A stretch of 6,114 nt of DNA from Planctomycetota bacterium (GTDB taxonomy: Bacteria > Planctomycetota > Planctomycetia > Pirellulales > UBA1268), in contig QWQL01000101.1 of the NCBI GenBank assembly GCA_003670825.1, positions 1 to 6,114 on the forward strand. The letters are read 5' to 3'. A program made the position numbers and the translations under genes. How positions within the stretch are numbered: position 1 is the first letter of the stretch; the number at the start of each line of letters is the position of its first letter. A model generated the notes under the pieces. It had not been told where the DNA came from. It did not search any database and saw only the letters and a list, made by a program, of their open reading frames with translations. Positions 1-6,111 of this stretch are shown piece by piece.

Positions 1-3000
1 AGTTGCTTGCTGTCATACGGGGCGTAGGCCACCGGGACGGCGAAGTCGAGCGCGATCGGGGCCGGCCCCATCGCCGGTAGCGTGATCCGGAGGCCCACGC
101 CCGGCGCCACTCGCATGTTGTTGATCGAGACGTTCGACTCGACCGTGCCCACGTCGGTGAACACCACTCCGCGGAGCGTGTCGTCGGCGGTGATCGGGAA
201 CATGTATTCGATCGTGTTGAGCCATTGGAACGGACCGCCCACGATCGCGGCGGGCTCGCCCGACGATGGCTCGGTGCCCGCGGCGGTCTGCCGGGGACTC
301 GCCCCGCGAAATACGAAGCCGCGAATCGTGTTGTAGCCGCCGGCGAAGAAGTTGTCGTAGGCGGGCGTGTTGTCGCCCGAGATGCCGAGCACGGAGCCGA
401 TCGAGAGCACGTGGCGACCGGAGCCGTCGGGCCGCTCGTTGAGCAGGAAGTACTGCCGCGCCTCCGCGATGCCGCGGGGATAGACGAAGGTGCCGATCAC
501 CTGCTCGAACTCGAGCGTGGCGAGATGCCCCTGCGTGGGGAGGAAGGGGCTGTCGCGGGTGTCATGCACGAGGCCGGTGCTGAACCCATAGACAGAGTTG
601 GTGCCGAGCATGTCGACGATGTCGGGCGTCAGGATCCGCGGGTTGAAGACGTCGACGCTCTCGCCGCGGAAGCCGGTGTTGACCGACAGATCGGGGGCGA
701 ACTGGAACTGGTAGCCGAGGCCGATGCGGCCGCCGGTGCGGGCCTCAGCCCAGTCGTAGAAGTAGCGGGTGTAGTAGGAGGCCGAGAGCGAGAGGCCGAT
801 CCGCGTGTCGAAGAGATACGGTTCCTGGAAGGTCGCCATGTACCGCTGGAGTTGGGTGCCGGGCGCCGCCTCGAGCCGGAATCGCTGGCCGGCACCGCGA
901 AAGGCGGTGCCGTTTTTGATGTCGTCCCAGCTGCGGGGCAGCCGGAGGATATCGAAGTTTTGTTCGTCGACGACGATGTTGCCGACGAGCCCGGCGTTGG
1001 AGTTGACGCCGGCCCCGATCATCAACCGTCCTGTCTGCGTCTCCTCGGCGTCGACGTCGACGATCACGTAGGGTTCGCTGCCCGGGAAGACCTGGGCGGG
1101 ATCACCGGCGAAGTCGGGCGCCATGCCCGGCTGCTGAAATCCCGGTGGCTGGTTGGGATCAAACTGGGCAACGGGCGTCGCGCCGAAGGGCCCGCCCGCG
1201 GCTCCGACAGGCTGCATCAGCGGCGGCTGACCGGGGAACCCGGGGGCCACCTGCTGCTGCACCGTGTAGACAGGGGGCGGCGGCGCGACCATCCGTGAGT
1301 AGTCGACGGCGGTGGGAGCCGCGGCCGGCAGGGGGGCCCCGCCCCAGGCCTGTGGCGGCGCGGCGTTGACCTGCTGCTGCGGCACCGCCGGCTGCCACCC
1401 CTGGGCGGGCTGCGGTTGCATGCCCGGCACCGGGAAGCCGCCCTGCGGCGGAACGCCTGGCTGGGCCACGAACGGCTGCGGCGGGATCATCTGCTGCGGA
1501 GCGACGGGGGCCACCGGATAGCCCGGGCTCTGGCCGCGCCACACCGCACTACCGGCCACCGCCGCGGGAGCGGTCGTCGGGACCGGCTCCTGGGCCGCCT
1601 GCTGCTGGTCGTTCCACTCACCTTCGAGCACGAGGTCGATCACCCACTCGTCGTCCCCGTCAACGCCGCCGTCGGGGCTCTGGCCACGGAAGCCCGGAGG
1701 CCGCTCGGGCTCGGGTTCGCGGGCCATCCGCGTGTCGTCGGGCTCGGGCTTGCTGAACACGATCTTCGGCCCTTCCCCCTTCGAGGCGTCGGCGAGGAAC
1801 AGACTGCTCGACTTCAGCCGCCGCTCGTCGTCGCGGAGCTTGCGGATGTCGAGGATGTCGCCAGGACGCAGCGAGAGGCGGTTGAGGACGGTGCTGTGCC
1901 GCGTGTGCGGATGCTCGCCGCGGATGCGGACGTTGATCTTCCCGACGCGATACCGCTGCCCTTCGGTGACGTTGTAAACGAGGTCGAGCTGCCCCGGCTC
2001 CTCGAGAAACCGTGGATCGGCCCGGATGTCGGCGAACACGAACCCCCGGCCGCCGTAGATGTCGCGGATCAGGTTGAGGTCGGCGTCCATCCTCGACTGG
2101 TTGAAGTGCTCCCCCCCCTTGAGCTTGAGGTCTCGCTCGAGAAACTCGTTCTTGAACTTGCTGTTGCCGATGAAGGAGACGTTGCGGACGGTGTATCGCG
2201 GCCCCTCGCTGATCACGAACGTCAGGTGCGTCCAGTCGCGGGTGCCCTCGTGAACCACCTCCACCTCGCGGCCCACCTTGGCCTGGAAGAATCCGAGGCT
2301 GCGGTAGTAGGCCGTCAGCGTCTCGACGTCCTGCTCGATGACCGTCCGGTCGATGTTGCCGCCGATCAGCCAAAACACCCCCGGCTTCGACTTGATCTGC
2401 GTGAGCAGCCGCGCATCACTGGCGATCGTGTTGCCAACGAAACTCGTCCAGAGCGACTTGCGGTTGTGCCCCTCGTCGATCAGGAACACGGCCCCCTTGT
2501 CTCCCTGCTTGTCGCCCTCGACGGTCGTGACCCGCGCCGCCTCGTAGCCCTTCTCCTGGTAGTGCGATTCGATCCGCCGCCGGGCTTCTTCGACCACGTA
2601 GGGATCCATCGCGTCGCCGACGTCGATCTCCGCCTTTTTGCGGAGCGTGCGGGTGGTGACCCGCTCGTTGCCGACGTATTTCACATACCGCAGCATCGGC
2701 CGCTCGACGACCTGGAAGACCACCACGATGCCTTCGGCCACGCGGACATACTTGGGGTGCACGTCGACGAACTTTCGCGACTTGTGCAGCGTGCGGACGT
2801 CTTCTTCGATCGCCTGGGTGTCGAAGATCTGGCCGGCGCGGGTGACGAGTTTGGGGAGCTTCGAGACGTCGGTGGCGTGGTTGCCCTCAATCCGCACCTC
2901 GACGATGACCTCGCCCGTTGCAGTCGGGGCTGCCGCCTCGGCCGCGACGGGGGGCAGCGGCAGCGGTTCGGCCGCCGGTTGGGCGACCGCCACGGCTGCC

Positions 3001-3068
3001 GCGAGCCACGCCAGGAGCGGGAACAACGTCCGCGAAGGATTGCCGATCGTGAACAAGCTCGTGGCCAT
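1..3068 (-). CDS. bamA: Outer membrane protein assembly factor BamA (Omp85 family), C-terminus cut by window edge
   Basis: This is the central subunit of the BAM machine, which folds and inserts beta-barrel proteins into the outer membrane. One uninterrupted frame of 1022 full codons runs from the ATG at 3068 to the left edge. A signal peptide is visible (residues 1-29, hydrophobic LFPLLAWLAAAVAVA, likely cleavage AVA|Q; no lipobox Cys). Five POTRA repeats follow at about 52-124, 125-202, 203-290, 291-371 and from 372, with typical GN turns (IEGNHAT, YVGNERV, FIGNSKF). A Pro/Gln-rich stretch covers about 486-664. The barrel starts near 680 (TQTGRLMIGAGVNSNAG, aligning with E. coli NTGSFNFGIGYG) and has the conserved lumen motif IRGF (R916) and a late PGVGLRITLPAMGPAPIALDF segment. 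By comparison with E. coli only the last strand is missing. At about 1035 residues it is longer than E. coli BamA (810), mainly because of the linker. No clear Shine-Dalgarno precedes the ATG, so the start rests on the signal peptide. It is divergent from the next gene. Family call very secure; exact orthologue rank less so. Confidence 0.93.
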   Translation of the reverse strand, partial: MATSLFTIGNPSRTLFPLLAWLAAAVAVAQPAAEPLPLPPVAAEAAAPTATGEVIVEVRIEGNHATDVSKLPKLVTRAGQIFDTQAIEEDVRTLHKSRKFVDVHPKYVRVAEGIVVVFQVVERPMLRYVKYVGNERVTTRTLRKKAEIDVGDAMDPYVVEEARRRIESHYQEKGYEAARVTTVEGDKQGDKGAVFLIDEGHNRKSLWTSFVGNTIASDARLLTQIKSKPGVFWLIGGNIDRTVIEQDVETLTAYYRSLGFFQAKVGREVEVVHEGTRDWTHLTFVISEGPRYTVRNVSFIGNSKFKNEFLERDLKLKGGEHFNQSRMDADLNLIRDIYGGRGFVFADIRADPRFLEEPGQLDLVYNVTEGQRYRVGKINVRIRGEHPHTRHSTVLNRLSLRPGDILDIRKLRDDERRLKSSSLFLADASKGEGPKIVFSKPEPDDTRMAREPEPERPPGFRGQSPDGGVDGDDEWVIDLVLEGEWNDQQQAAQEPVPTTAPAAVAGSAVWRGQSPGYPVAPVAPQQMIPPQPFVAQPGVPPQGGFPVPGMQPQPAQGWQPAVPQQQVNAAPPQAWGGAPLPAAAPTAVDYSRMVAPPPPVYTVQQQVAPGFPGQPPLMQPVGAAGGPFGATPVAQFDPNQPPGFQQPGMAPDFAGDPAQVFPGSEPYVIVDVDAEETQTGRLMIGAGVNSNAGLVGNIVVDEQNFDILRLPRSWDDIKNGTAFRGAGQRFRLEAAPGTQLQRYMATFQEPYLFDTRIGLSLSASYYTRYFYDWAEARTGGRIGLGYQFQFAPDLSVNTGFRGESVDVFNPRILTPDIVDMLGTNSVYGFSTGLVHDTRDSPFLPTQGHLATLEFEQVIGTFVYPRGIAEARQYFLLNERPDGSGRHVLSIGSVLGISGDNTPAYDNFFAGGYNTIRGFVFRGASPRQTAAGTEPSSGEPAAIVGGPFQWLNTIEYMFPITADDTLRGVVFTDVGTVESNVSINNMRVAPGVGLRITLPAMGPAPIALDFAVPVAYAPYDSKQ
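1077..1613 (-). other. Pro/Gln/Ala-rich low-complexity linker inside BamA
   Basis: Residues about 486-664 of the BamA-like protein are dominated by Pro, Gln, Ala, Gly and Val, with QQQ runs and recurring PPQ, QPG and PGF words, and contain no Cys. The stretch lies between a segment that ends like a POTRA strand (DEWVIDLVLEGEW, 473-485) and the segment that aligns with the canonical last POTRA strand plus barrel start (YVIVDVDAEETQTG, 667-680). It is probably disordered and periplasmic. It is in frame throughout, so it is not a frameshift artefact. Confidence 0.8.
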
Positions 3069-3139
3069 CGAGGGTGGGGTGCCCGGGTTGCGGCGGCGGA
3101 AGCCGGGGAGGAATAGCCGACCCCGACCGACCACCACAA

Positions 3140-3148
3140 GCCGAAAAG
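3140..3148 (+). repeat. GCCGAAAAG motif, copy 1
   Basis: Exact 9-base word shared with 3200-3208, with start positions 60 bases apart in the divergent spacer. The 8-base core GCCGAAAA occurs again only at 5134-5141, also intergenic. A binding site is possible, but the evidence is only its distribution. Confidence 0.35.
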
Positions 3149-3172
3149 TGTCACCTCCACACCCCGCCGCCG

Positions 3173-3189
3173 CCGGGCGTGCGGCCCGG
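3173..3189. repeat. GC-only hairpin in the bamA leader region
   Basis: CCGGGC (3173-3178) and GCCCGG (3184-3189) form a perfect 6-pair stem with a 5-base loop. It lies about 105 bases upstream of the bamA start. It could fold in the bamA leader RNA if transcription starts upstream of it. No T-run follows on either strand, so it does not look like an intrinsic terminator. Confidence 0.4.
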
Positions 3190-3199
3190 GAACAACCCT

Positions 3200-3208
3200 G
3201 CCGAAAAG
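3200..3208 (+). repeat. GCCGAAAAG motif, copy 2
   Basis: Second exact copy of the 9-base word, just upstream of the small GCCCG-AAG-CGGGC hairpin at 3212-3224. Read on the minus strand it is CTTTTCGGC, located in the bamA upstream region. Confidence 0.35.
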
Positions 3209-3255
3209 CTGGCCCGAAGCGGGCGGCTCGCTGCATCTTGCCCAGACAGCGATGC

Positions 3256-3285
3256 TTGACTCGACCGCGTGAACCGCTGTACGTT
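3256..3285 (+). promoter_or_regulatory. Candidate promoter for the Sua5-phosphatase/rpiB genes
   Basis: TTGACT (3256-3261, five of six matches to the -35 consensus) is followed after 18 bases by TACGTT (3280-3285, three of six to the -10 consensus), with TG immediately before the -10. This would give a leader of roughly 75 bases before the ATG at 3368. The -10 is poor and promoter rules in planctomycetes are not well established, so this is tentative. Confidence 0.25.
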
Positions 3286-3367
3286 TACCCTGAGATTCAG
3301 CGCCTTTCGGCCGGTTTTCCAGGGAATCGGCGTCCCTTCGTCGGCTGCCCCGGCCGCCGGCCCCATC

Positions 3368-4504
3368 ATGCCGCCGTTGGTCATCGATCTGCGCCGTTCC
3401 GAGGATGCCCGCGATGTGGTGCATCGCGCGGTGCAGGCGCTCGCCGAAGGCCGCTGTGTCGCGTTCCCTACCGAGACCGACTACGTGGTCGCGGCGAGCG
3501 GGCGATCGGCCGAGGCGGCACAAACCCTGGCGACGATCGCGACGCGACGCGATGGCGAGCCGTTGCTCTCGCTGGCGCTCAAGAGCGCGGAGGAGGCGCT
3601 CGACTGGGCACCCCGGATCACGGCCGTGGGTCGACGGATCGCCCGCCGCTGCTGGCCAGGACCGGTCTCGATGATCGTGCCCGACGACCATCCGGAGAGT
3701 CTGGTGCACCGGCTGTCGGAGCCCGCCCGCGCCGCGCTGGTCGGCGCCGGCCGGCTGCGGCTGCGAATTCCAGGGCATCCGCTGCTCGCCGACTGCATGC
3801 GAATGCTGCCGGGCCCGGTGATGCTCGCCGAGCCCGACGGAGCCGGCGGCCCACCGATCACCGTCGCAGATCTGCTCGACCGTGCCGCTTCTGCGCTGAC
3901 GCTGGTGGTGGACGACGGCCGCACGCGGTATGCCCAGCCGCCGTCGACGATCGAACTCACCGCAGACTCCTTCCGCATCGTGCGCCCGGGAGTGGTGAGC
4001 GAGGACACGCTCCGCCGGCTGTCGAGCCTGATGGTGCTCTTCGTGTGCACGGGCAACACCTGCCGCAGCCCGATGGCGGAGGCGCTGTTTCGCGTGATGG
4101 TAGCGGAGCAGCTCGGCTGTCGGCCCGACGAGATCGAGCGGCATGGTGTCGTCGTCGCGAGCGCCGGAATCGCCGCCTGGGGCGGCGGCCCCGCGAGCGG
4201 CCACGCCGTTGAGACCATGCAGGAGATGGGGGCCGAGCTGGGCGGCCATGAGAGCCAGCCGATCACCGAATCGCTCGTCGCTCAGGCCGACGTCATCCTG
4301 ACGATGACGGCCGCCCACCGGGCCGCAATCCTTGCGCAGTTTCCCGAGACTGGAGGCCGGGTTGCCATGCTCGCCCCGGACCGCCGGGACGTGCTCGATC
4401 CGGTCGGCGGAACCCTCGAGACCTACCGGAAGTGTGCCCGGCAGATTCATGGGCATCTGACCGCACAACTCGATACACTTACGCTCCGACGGGGGATCGT
4501 GTGA
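3368..4504 (+). CDS. Fusion: degenerate Sua5/YrdC-like domain plus YwlE-like low-molecular-weight phosphatase
   Basis: A 378-residue two-domain cytoplasmic protein. Residues 1 to about 212 resemble threonylcarbamoyl-AMP synthase (TsaC/Sua5, the first step of tRNA t6A): FPTET (33-37), CWPGPV (95-100), RIPGHPL (133-139), PPSTIEL (191-197) and RPG (206-208). However, STSAN is replaced by LAEPD (153-157) and the KxR motif reads ATR near 58-60, so catalysis is doubtful. Residues 223-378 are an LMW phosphatase: P-loop CTGNTCRSPMAEA (nucleophile C227, R233, S234) and DVLDPVGG (341-348, general acid D344). The Thr in the loop (T231) and the DPxGG form match the arginine phosphatase YwlE more than tyrosine phosphatases. 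The ATG at 3368 fits the YrdC N-terminus; the frame is open back to a GTG at 3269, but that extension looks non-coding, and no Shine-Dalgarno marks either. rpiB starts 51 bases downstream, so they are probably co-transcribed. Family assignments are secure; substrates are inferred. Confidence 0.9.
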   Translation: MPPLVIDLRRSEDARDVVHRAVQALAEGRCVAFPTETDYVVAASGRSAEAAQTLATIATRRDGEPLLSLALKSAEEALDWAPRITAVGRRIARRCWPGPVSMIVPDDHPESLVHRLSEPARAALVGAGRLRLRIPGHPLLADCMRMLPGPVMLAEPDGAGGPPITVADLLDRAASALTLVVDDGRTRYAQPPSTIELTADSFRIVRPGVVSEDTLRRLSSLMVLFVCTGNTCRSPMAEALFRVMVAEQLGCRPDEIERHGVVVASAGIAAWGGGPASGHAVETMQEMGAELGGHESQPITESLVAQADVILTMTAAHRAAILAQFPETGGRVAMLAPDRRDVLDPVGGTLETYRKCARQIHGHLTAQLDTLTLRRGIV

Positions 4505-4538
4505 TCCCCGGAACGACACCCGTGCGGCGGGCGGATGC

Positions 4539-4544
4539 GAGGAG
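4539..4544 (+). promoter_or_regulatory. Ribosome binding site deciding the rpiB start
   Basis: GAGGAG lies 11 bases before the ATG at 4556. An in-frame ATG at 4535 sits upstream of this site and would add seven residues (MRGVSGP) that RpiB proteins lack. The site and the family N-terminus both favour 4556. Confidence 0.6.
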
Positions 4545-4555
4545 TTTCGGGACCC

Positions 4556-5032
4556 ATGCGGATTGCAATCGGCAGTGACCACCGGGGCGTGGCGGCACGC
4601 AAGCGGCTCATCGGGCTGCTCCAGCGGTTGGGCAACGAGGTGATCGACTGCGGCTCCGACGGCGATCTGGCCGTCGACTATCCCGACATCGCCGCCGACG
4701 TCGCCCGCCGGGTGAGCGATGCCTCGGTCGAGCGTGGGATCCTCTTGTGCTGCACGGGAGTGGGCATGGCGATCGCCGCCAACAAACTTCCCGGCGTTCG
4801 GGCGGCGACCTGCCACGACGAGGTCACGGCGGAAATGAGCCGGCGGCACAACGACCTCAACGTGCTCTGCCTGTCGGCCGAACTGATCGGATCCGACGTG
4901 CAGGAAAAGATCATCCGCACGTGGCTGTCGACCCCTTTCGAGGGCGGCCGGCATGCCCGGCGGGTGGCGAAGATTGCCGCCCTCGAGCCCGACTGCAAGG
5001 CTGCCGCTCCCAGTTCCTCCGCCGGCGGTTGA
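4556..5032 (+). CDS. rpiB: Ribose-5-phosphate isomerase B
   Basis: Interconverts ribose 5-phosphate and ribulose 5-phosphate in the non-oxidative pentose phosphate pathway; a soluble cytoplasmic enzyme of the RpiB/LacAB family. The product is 158 residues (E. coli RpiB 149). Visible family marks are the N-terminal MRIAIGSDHRG (D8, H9), VIDCGSDG (29-36), DYPDIA (41-46), GILLCCTGVGMAIAANK (61-77) with C65 aligned to the catalytic Cys66 of E. coli, SRRHNDLNV (95-103) with H98 at the catalytic His position, and EGGRHARRV (129-137). The residue after the nucleophile is Cys instead of the usual Gly. The last 14 or so residues (CKAAAPSSSAGG) are an unconserved tail. It follows the Sua5-phosphatase fusion by 51 bases, as rpiB follows ywlE in Bacillus. 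Conserved Cys and His identify it as the E. coli-like type, not the Glu-using mycobacterial type. Confidence 0.95.
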   Translation: MRIAIGSDHRGVAARKRLIGLLQRLGNEVIDCGSDGDLAVDYPDIAADVARRVSDASVERGILLCCTGVGMAIAANKLPGVRAATCHDEVTAEMSRRHNDLNVLCLSAELIGSDVQEKIIRTWLSTPFEGGRHARRVAKIAALEPDCKAAAPSSSAGG

Positions 5033-5133
5033 GGCTGGGGGATCCTGCGGGGTCGTGGCAAATGGGGCCGTGGCGGTGGACCGCGGAAAGTCGTCGCGTC
5101 GTAGCGGTCGTGCCGGCGGCCGGTCCGTGAAAC

Positions 5134-5141
5134 GCCGAAAA
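5134..5141 (+). repeat. GCCGAAAA motif, copy 3
   Basis: Exact 8-base core of the word found twice in the bamA-side spacer, here about 24 bases upstream of a candidate -35 element. It is followed by C where the other copies have G. Confidence 0.3.
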
Positions 5142-5157
5142 CAGCGGTCGCAAACCG

Positions 5158-5185
5158 TTGAACCCTGGTTTTGCGTTGGTATCGT
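5158..5185 (+). promoter_or_regulatory. Candidate promoter for the 189-residue protein gene
   Basis: TTGAAC (5158-5163, four of six) and TATCGT (5180-5185, four of six) are separated by 16 bases, with an extended -10 TGG directly before TATCGT (5177-5179). The leader would be about 60 bases. This suggests the gene can be transcribed apart from rpiB. Prediction by eye only. Confidence 0.35.
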
Positions 5186-5239
5186 CGAAGGGGTCCAGCC
5201 GGTTGTCGACTCGTTGTCGGCCGCCGGTGCCACCCCCCC

Positions 5240-5244
5240 GAGGA
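5240..5244 (+). promoter_or_regulatory. Ribosome binding site for the 189-residue protein
   Basis: GAGGA lies 11 bases before the ATG at 5256, the same spacing as the rpiB site. It is the reason for choosing this start although the frame is open further upstream. Confidence 0.55.
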
Positions 5245-5255
5245 ATACCCCCGGC

Positions 5256-5825
5256 ATGCCCCTCGCACATCATCCCGATCCGGAAGAGGTCGACTGCCTG
5301 CTTCGCAACGGCGAACTCCGGACGGCGATCGAGCCCTATCTCGACGAATCGATCTGGGAGATCGAGTTCCGGAGCCTGCCGACTCCCGTCGAGAACCGAT
5401 TCCTCGAATCGATGCTGGCCTGGGAACTGGCGCCGCTGACACCCGTGGCCCGCTGGTTCGAGCCCCAACTCGCCCTGCAGCCCGCCTGCACGCTCGACGA
5501 CGATCGGCTCCACGAACGGCTCTGGCAGACGATCGACACGCTCTACGACAAGCGGATCGTCCTCGACTTCACCGACCACCTCTCCGATCGCGAGTTCTAC
5601 ACGCTGATCCGCCGCGACATCCTTCCGGCCAAGATCAAGCAGGTCGACGTGCCCGACAACTACGTCCACTGGGACTGCAGTGCCACGGTCGACGGCGACC
5701 CGACGGCCTGGCTCGTGTACTACGCCAGCGACGAGGAGCGGGAGGAGTGGCGGCTGGAGGAAGGCCGCGACCCGCCGCCGAAGCAGGTGCCGGCCTACCC
5801 GCGGGCGCTGCCGGTCGATCAGTGA
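5256..5825 (+). CDS. Acidic 189-residue protein of unknown function
   Basis: I do not recognise a named family. The product is cytoplasmic in appearance, with no signal peptide or membrane segment. It is rich in Asp, Glu, Trp and Tyr and looks like a real folded protein, not low-complexity filler. Visible stretches are a helical N-terminal third (EEVDCLLRNGELRTAIEPYL, about 10-29; ENRFLESMLAWELAPL, 46-61), a middle segment DRLHERLWQTIDTLYDKRIV (83-102), a segment FTDHLSDREFYTLIRRDILP (105-124) and a striking motif DNYVHWDCS (134-142), followed by AWLVYYASDEEREEW (151-165) and a Pro-rich tail. The single internal HWDC and the 'T-D-L-S-D-R-E-F-Y' region are the best places to look for conservation. 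The protein is plausibly planctomycete-specific, but that is an inference. Its codon use and GC content look like its neighbours'. The start is supported by GAGGA at 5240. It is separated from rpiB by 223 bases and probably has its own promoter. Confidence 0.8.
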   Translation: MPLAHHPDPEEVDCLLRNGELRTAIEPYLDESIWEIEFRSLPTPVENRFLESMLAWELAPLTPVARWFEPQLALQPACTLDDDRLHERLWQTIDTLYDKRIVLDFTDHLSDREFYTLIRRDILPAKIKQVDVPDNYVHWDCSATVDGDPTAWLVYYASDEEREEWRLEEGRDPPPKQVPAYPRALPVDQ

Positions 5826-6111
5826 CCGGGCCTTGATGACCAGGTTCACGGCCGAGGGGAAAAGTTCACCACTCCGCCGCGGGCCCGGCGTTTCTCGGCA
5901 AGGGGTGGGCCGCGTATGCTTCCGACGGGCCGAATCTCCCCGTGGAACGCCAGCCATGCATCCGACTTCCGTGGTTCGCCGGCTCGGGGGCGGCAAAAGT
6001 CTTGTCGCCGGGCGAGGATACGCCCAAGGCTCCTCGAGCGTTCGCCGACCCCCTTCGCCTACCCGCTCTCGCTTCCATAGACGCCACACATAAACTGGAA
6101 GCGCTCCAGCC
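5826..6111. other. Intergenic region up to the right edge
   Basis: 286 bases with no convincing gene on either strand. Two short plus-strand frames with ATG (5916 and 5955, about 53 and 46 residues) translate to Arg/Ser/Pro-rich sequence without ribosome sites and look like chance. A near-direct repeat of GTTCAC (5845-5850 and 5867-5872 approximately) and a lone TATGCT (5914-5919) without a good -35 are the only other signals before the inverted repeats at 6070-6109. Confidence 0.5.
6070..6109 (+). repeat. Overlapping inverted repeats just before an ATG
   Basis: CGCTTCCA (6070-6077) and TGGAAGCG (6096-6103) are perfect 8-base inverted arms with an 18-base spacer. The right arm also belongs to a second near-palindrome, CTGGA-AGCGC-TCCAG (6095-6109), ending two bases before the ATG at 6112. 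The arms could form alternative hairpins in a leader RNA or be operator half-sites. The AAGCGCT centre is reminiscent of LacI-family operators, but that is only resemblance. Confidence 0.4.

Larger units (their letters stand above)
3069..3367. other. Divergent intergenic region between bamA and the Sua5-phosphatase gene
   Basis: These 299 bases separate two start codons facing away from each other, so they should hold promoters for both directions. No gene is convincing here. Visible elements are a GC-rich hairpin at 3173-3189, a smaller one at 3212-3224 (GCCCG-AAG-CGGGC), two copies of GCCGAAAAG 60 bases apart, a one-mismatch inverted copy (CCTTTCGGC, 3303-3311), and a weak plus-strand promoter candidate at 3256-3285. 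For the minus strand I see only a poor candidate: TTGTGG, 18 bases, TATTCC, ending about 35-40 bases before the bamA ATG. Neither start codon has a good Shine-Dalgarno. Confidence 0.6.
5033..5255. other. Intergenic region between rpiB and the 189-residue protein gene
   Basis: 223 bases without a convincing gene. It holds the third GCCGAAAA word (5134-5141), an 8-base direct repeat AGCGGTCG (5103-5110 and 5143-5150, 40 bases apart), an imperfect hairpin GCAAACC/GGTTTTGC (5150-5174, one bulged base) and a candidate promoter overlapping it. The frame of the downstream gene is open through part of this region, but its translation is Gly/Arg/Ser-rich and unlike a protein. No clear terminator for rpiB is seen. 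Confidence 0.5.

Noticed and set aside
225..1298. 357-codon open frame on the plus strand
   Set aside because: Antisense to the BamA barrel and linker; the translation is Val/Asp/Glu/Arg-rich without family features, while the minus strand reads as BamA in one continuous frame.
1240..1610. CTGCTG repeats as a microsatellite or CRISPR-like array
   Set aside because: They are Gln codons of the BamA linker read on the minus strand; there is no regular repeat-spacer pattern.
1416..3116. 566-codon open frame on the plus strand
   Set aside because: Antisense shadow of the BamA POTRA region, a common effect of high GC and G/C-rich third positions.
3269..3367. GTG start extending the Sua5-phosphatase protein by 33 residues
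   Set aside because: The extra residues are not part of the YrdC domain, the GTG overlaps the candidate promoter, and there is no ribosome site. Kept only as an alternative.
2638..4212. 524-codon open frame on the plus strand
   Set aside because: Crosses the bamA start, the divergent spacer and the Sua5 domain in the wrong frame; no coherent protein features.
5150..5174. GCAAACC/GGTTTTGC hairpin as an rpiB terminator
   Set aside because: The stem is imperfect and weak, lies about 120 bases after the rpiB stop, and no T-run follows it.
2681..5257. 858-codon open frame on the minus strand
   Set aside because: It runs antisense through rpiB and the Sua5-phosphatase gene and overlaps the bamA 5' end in another frame. 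Its translation is Arg/Gly/Pro/Ala-rich with no domain, so the length reflects base composition.
5916..6093. Short plus-strand frames at 5916 and 5955
   Set aside because: Arg/Ser/Pro-rich translations, no ribosome binding site and no recognisable motif.
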